DNA from: Oscillospiraceae bacterium
Lineage (GTDB): Bacteria > Bacillota > Clostridia > Oscillospirales > Acutalibacteraceae
DNA: 7,131 bases
Assembly (NCBI GenBank): GCA_902797915.1
Contig: CADBUK010000055.1
Span: 1 to 7,131, forward strand
Direction of reading: 5' to 3'
The notes beneath the pieces were generated by a model. The model was not told where the DNA came from and searched no databases. It saw nothing but the letters and a program-made list of their open reading frames with translations. Both the position numbers and the translations under genes were made by a program. This document shows, one piece after another, positions 5,394 through 7,131 of the stretch. The stretch's first letter is position 1. Every line of letters starts with the position of its first letter.

Positions 5394-6359
5394 TTATTCT
5401 TCAATATCGTAATCGTCGTCGATATAGCGGTCAATAATCTCCTTCGACTGCTTGTCGATTTTAGGCTCTTTTACCTGCGGATTTTTCGGCGGCTTACTGT
5501 TTTTGCGCGAAATTACAGCCTTAACTATTAAACCCGTTCCCGTAAGCGCAAGCACCGCGGCGCAGGCAATAATTATTTTTGCGGAATTTGAAAGCTCAAA
5601 CTGTTCCTCGGGCTCGGGCACCTCTACAAACTGCTGCGCCTCATATTCGCCCGTTGCATCGGCAATGCTGTTTTGCAGGGTTGTACTTTCAGTAAAATAA
5701 TTCGCGTCTGCAGGGGGAACAAATTTGGTTTCATTCTCCTTGCTTGTTTTACTTCCGTTAACAGCTTTTGTTGTGGTTTTGGAAGCCGTTGCCGCAAGAG
5801 TTGTTGCCTTTGTAGTGCTTTGGCTTCCTTTCGCCGCAACGGTTGTTGATGGGTTGTGCAAAATTATTTTTGTGTTTAAAACGTCATAAATACTGCTGTT
5901 AACGCTAACCGAAACACGCAGCGTATTCTCCGTTAAATAATTACTGTTAAGAAAATGCACCGCAAAAGCAATATCCTGCCCGTATTTTGTAGCACTGCCG
6001 AAGCTCTGCGCAAGCTCAAAATCAGAGCCACTGTAACCCGTAAAGCCGTTTTCGTCAAACGAGAACGAGCCTGACTGCGAGCCGTTATTAACGCTTACGT
6101 TAAGAAAAACAACGTTGTCTGTTTCCAAGAAATCAACAGCCGTATAGCTCATATAGAAATAAACCGATTTTTCAGCGTCGTCAACGTAATACTTAACGTA
6201 GCCCTCCATGCCGCTTTGGCTGAACTGTACAACTTCAACGCCGTCATTTGCGGACCACTGCAAATAATCAAGCGCATAATTCTCATCCATTCCGAAGGCG
6301 CAGATTGCCGCATATAGCACAAACAAAAACGCCGCTGTAAATGCAACAATCCTTTTCAT
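5394..6359 (-). CDS. Membrane-anchored extracellular protein of unknown function
   Basis: A 321-residue protein of type I membrane topology. Residues 1-21 or so form a signal peptide (MKR, then a hydrophobic core ending near AICA). Residues 24-170 are a probable beta-rich extracellular domain with many aromatic and Ser/Asn residues (for example VKYYV, VYFYMSY). Residues 171-212 are a Thr/Ser/Lys/Ala linker (STTKATTLAATASKTTTKA), followed by an acidic segment (233-256). One membrane helix lies at about 259-284, followed by a basic, Pro-rich stretch and a very acidic C-terminus (IDDDYDIEE). No LPxTG sorting signal, dockerin or enzyme motif was seen. The start is backed by GGAGGAG at 6365-6371, 5 bases upstream. 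It has its own promoter and terminator, so it is a single-gene unit. The domain is not recognised; a ligand-binding or surface-display role is only a guess from architecture. Confidence 0.85.
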   Translation of the reverse strand: MKRIVAFTAAFLFVLYAAICAFGMDENYALDYLQWSANDGVEVVQFSQSGMEGYVKYYVDDAEKSVYFYMSYTAVDFLETDNVVFLNVSVNNGSQSGSFSFDENGFTGYSGSDFELAQSFGSATKYGQDIAFAVHFLNSNYLTENTLRVSVSVNSSIYDVLNTKIILHNPSTTVAAKGSQSTTKATTLAATASKTTTKAVNGSKTSKENETKFVPPADANYFTESTTLQNSIADATGEYEAQQFVEVPEPEEQFELSNSAKIIIACAAVLALTGTGLIVKAVISRKNSKPPKNPQVKEPKIDKQSKEIIDRYIDDDYDIEE

Positions 6360-6389
6360 AATTACTCCTCCAAAATATCATCTGCTAAA

Positions 6390-6418
6390 ATTATAACAAA
6401 TGCCGCGTATTAAGTCAA
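6390..6418 (-). promoter_or_regulatory. Predicted sigma-A promoter of the surface-protein gene
   Basis: On the minus strand, TTGACT (6413-6418) and a perfect TATAAT (6390-6395) are 17 bases apart, the best consensus match in the window. The start is expected near 6383, giving a leader of about 23 bases that contains the GGAGGAG ribosome site. Confidence 0.75.
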
Positions 6419-6440
6419 CAAATGCGCTTTGTAAAGATAT

Positions 6441-6469
6441 TTGCATATTCATACTCTATGTGTTAGTAT
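6441..6469 (+). promoter_or_regulatory. Predicted promoter of the PQ-loop gene
   Basis: TTGCAT (6441-6446) and TAGTAT (6464-6469) are 17 bases apart, and TGT directly before the -10 makes it an extended -10 element. It is divergent from the surface-protein promoter, with 22 bases between the -35 boxes. An imperfect palindrome (TGTAAA-N4-TTTGCA, 6430-6445) overlaps the -35 box. Confidence 0.5.
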
Positions 6470-6494
6470 ATACAACAGGTAAGGAGGAACGGAT

Positions 6495-7025
6495 ATGACT
6501 AATATTCTTGAAACCGCAATGCTTGTCTGCTTCGGGCTTTCGTGGCCGATAAACCTGATTAAAAATATTAAGGCTAAAACCGCAAAGGCGGTCAGCCTTA
6601 AATTTCTGCTGCTGATAATATTCGGCTATCTCTGCGGAATTGCGGCTAAGCTTGTTTCTCATCAATACAATTATGTGCTTGCGGTTTATTTTCTCAACCT
6701 CGCAATCGTAACCGCAAATTTAGTCGTGTATTTCATAAACAAAAAGTATGACGAGCAAAACGGCAAATCTAATGTTCAGCCCAAAACGCCGAATAAAAAT
6801 GCCGTCAGAGTAATTGATGTTAACGAAAAATGCTATATTGAAATATTTAGAGTAAACCAAACTTACAATTACAAAATACTTGCATTAAAATCTGACGAAT
6901 ACAAGGATTCAACAACTGACAGCACTTATTATTACTGGACACCGATTAACGAATGCGTTTCTTTTTTCGATACCGAGGATAAGGCAATCGCAGCCGCTCT
7001 TGAGGAAGCAAAGCAAAAGAAATAA
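6495..7025 (+). CDS. PQ-loop (SemiSWEET-like) membrane protein with soluble C-terminal domain
   Basis: A 176-residue protein. Residues 1-84 form a three-helix PQ-loop unit (about 5-24, 33-53, 59-82). The first helix has FGLSWPINLIKN (13-24), whose Pro18 sits where the PQ-loop proline is expected, followed by KAKTAKAVSLKFLLLIIFGY and then YFLNLAIVTANLVVYF. Bacterial half-transporters of this type dimerise and can move small sugars or other small molecules, but substrates in this clostridial group are unknown. A polar linker (84-102) leads to a 70-residue hydrophilic domain (103-176) with alternating strands and a final helix (TEDKAIAAALEEAKQKK), which a plain SemiSWEET of about 85-100 residues lacks. 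The start has AAGGAGG at 6481-6487, 7 bases upstream. It is a single-gene unit with its own promoter and terminator. Confidence 0.85.
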   Translation: MTNILETAMLVCFGLSWPINLIKNIKAKTAKAVSLKFLLLIIFGYLCGIAAKLVSHQYNYVLAVYFLNLAIVTANLVVYFINKKYDEQNGKSNVQPKTPNKNAVRVIDVNEKCYIEIFRVNQTYNYKILALKSDEYKDSTTDSTYYYWTPINECVSFFDTEDKAIAAALEEAKQKK

Positions 7026-7029
7026 ATTA

Positions 7030-7060
7030 AACCCTGTGCAATGCGCACAGGGTTATTTTA
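7030..7060. terminator. Intrinsic terminator after the PQ-loop gene, probably bidirectional
   Basis: A perfect 10-bp stem, AACCCTGTGC (7030-7039) with GCACAGGGTT (7045-7054), has a 5-base loop and is followed by ATTTTATT on the plus strand. On the minus strand it is followed by TAATTTATTT, a poorer U-tract. It begins 4 bases past the PQ-loop gene's stop and is shared with the convergent gene ending at 7058. Confidence 0.88.
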
Positions 7061-7131
7061 TTCGCCGTTCCACAGGTGTTTTGAAAGGTTGACCTTGCCG
7101 TCAATAAACTCAACGCCCTCGCCCTCAAGCA
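7058..7131 (-). CDS. C-terminal end of a probable MGMT/alkyltransferase-like protein (cut by window edge)
   Basis: Only the last 23 codons before the TAA at 7058-7060 are present. They read LEGEGVEFIDGKVNLSKHLW and end NGE. The pattern L-E-x-E-G-V-x-F, then a short D-G-K/R-V turn, then a K-x-x-W near the end, matches the C-terminus of MGMT-family DNA-binding-domain proteins (alkyltransferase-like, involved in recognising O6-alkylguanine). The active-site region that would separate a true methyltransferase from a catalytically silent homologue lies outside the window. The other two frames of this strand give less protein-like sequence. The family call is tentative because so little is visible; that this is coding sequence is more certain. 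Confidence 0.55.
   Translation of the reverse strand, partial: LEGEGVEFIDGKVNLSKHLWNGE

Noticed and set aside
6430..6445. TGTAAA-N4-TTTGCA imperfect palindrome between two divergent promoters, considered as a cre (CcpA) or other operator
   Set aside because: Length and centre do not fit the 14-base cre pattern, one arm base differs, and AT-rich promoter regions yield such repeats by chance. It is noted only in the promoter entry.
1..7131. Mobile elements, CRISPR repeats, tRNA or rRNA
   Set aside because: No transposase, direct-repeat array, terminal inverted repeats, cloverleaf or rRNA-like sequence was seen on either strand.

Overview
The window looks like chromosomal DNA from a low-to-mid GC Gram-positive anaerobe of the class Clostridia, plausibly an Oscillospiraceae/Ruminococcus-like gut bacterium. 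This is inferred from strong GGAGG-type ribosome sites, consensus sigma-A promoters, intrinsic terminators, a clostridial-type GAPDH, a DUF1846 (UPF0371) protein, and a secreted protein with a Thr/Ser/Lys linker typical of that group. No mobile element, CRISPR array, tRNA or rRNA was seen. No stretch longer than about 190 bases lacks a gene.

Layout, left to right. (1) 1-489, minus: the first 163 codons of glyceraldehyde-3-phosphate dehydrogenase (gap), with its own promoter and a 5'-end AT-rich hairpin; the gene runs off the left edge. (2) 652-3487, minus: a two-gene unit, a DUF1846 protein followed by a 12-helix major facilitator transporter. A 9-bp stem-loop sits between them, just ahead of the transporter's ribosome site. 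(3) 3488-3673: a divergent control region with back-to-back promoters. The DUF1846 leader carries a terminator-like hairpin with a U-tract and, overlapping it at the predicted +1, a perfect 6-bp palindrome that would be mutually exclusive with it. (4) 3674-5221, plus: a family 28 glycoside hydrolase (polygalacturonase-like right-handed beta-helix) without a signal peptide. (5) 5234-5349, plus: a gene remnant with a signal-peptide start in one frame and a convincing protein C-terminus in another. (6) 5356-5390: a bidirectional terminator. (7) 5394-6359, minus: a cell-surface protein anchored by one C-terminal membrane helix. (8) 6495-7025, plus: a PQ-loop (SemiSWEET-like) three-helix membrane protein with an extra soluble C-terminal domain. 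(9) 7058-7131, minus: the last 23 codons of what is probably an MGMT/alkyltransferase-like protein.

How the genes may work together. The transporter, DUF1846 protein and GH28 enzyme form a plausible small carbohydrate module. A sugar or pectin-derived oligosaccharide would be imported by the transporter and cleaved in the cytoplasm by GH28. The DUF1846 protein has no known role, and its position is the main clue to it. The link is inferred from gene order only. GAPDH, the surface protein, the PQ-loop protein and the alkyltransferase-like gene look like independent transcription units. The most unusual signal is the overlapping terminator and palindrome in the DUF1846 leader, which reads like an attenuator or an operator at the start site.
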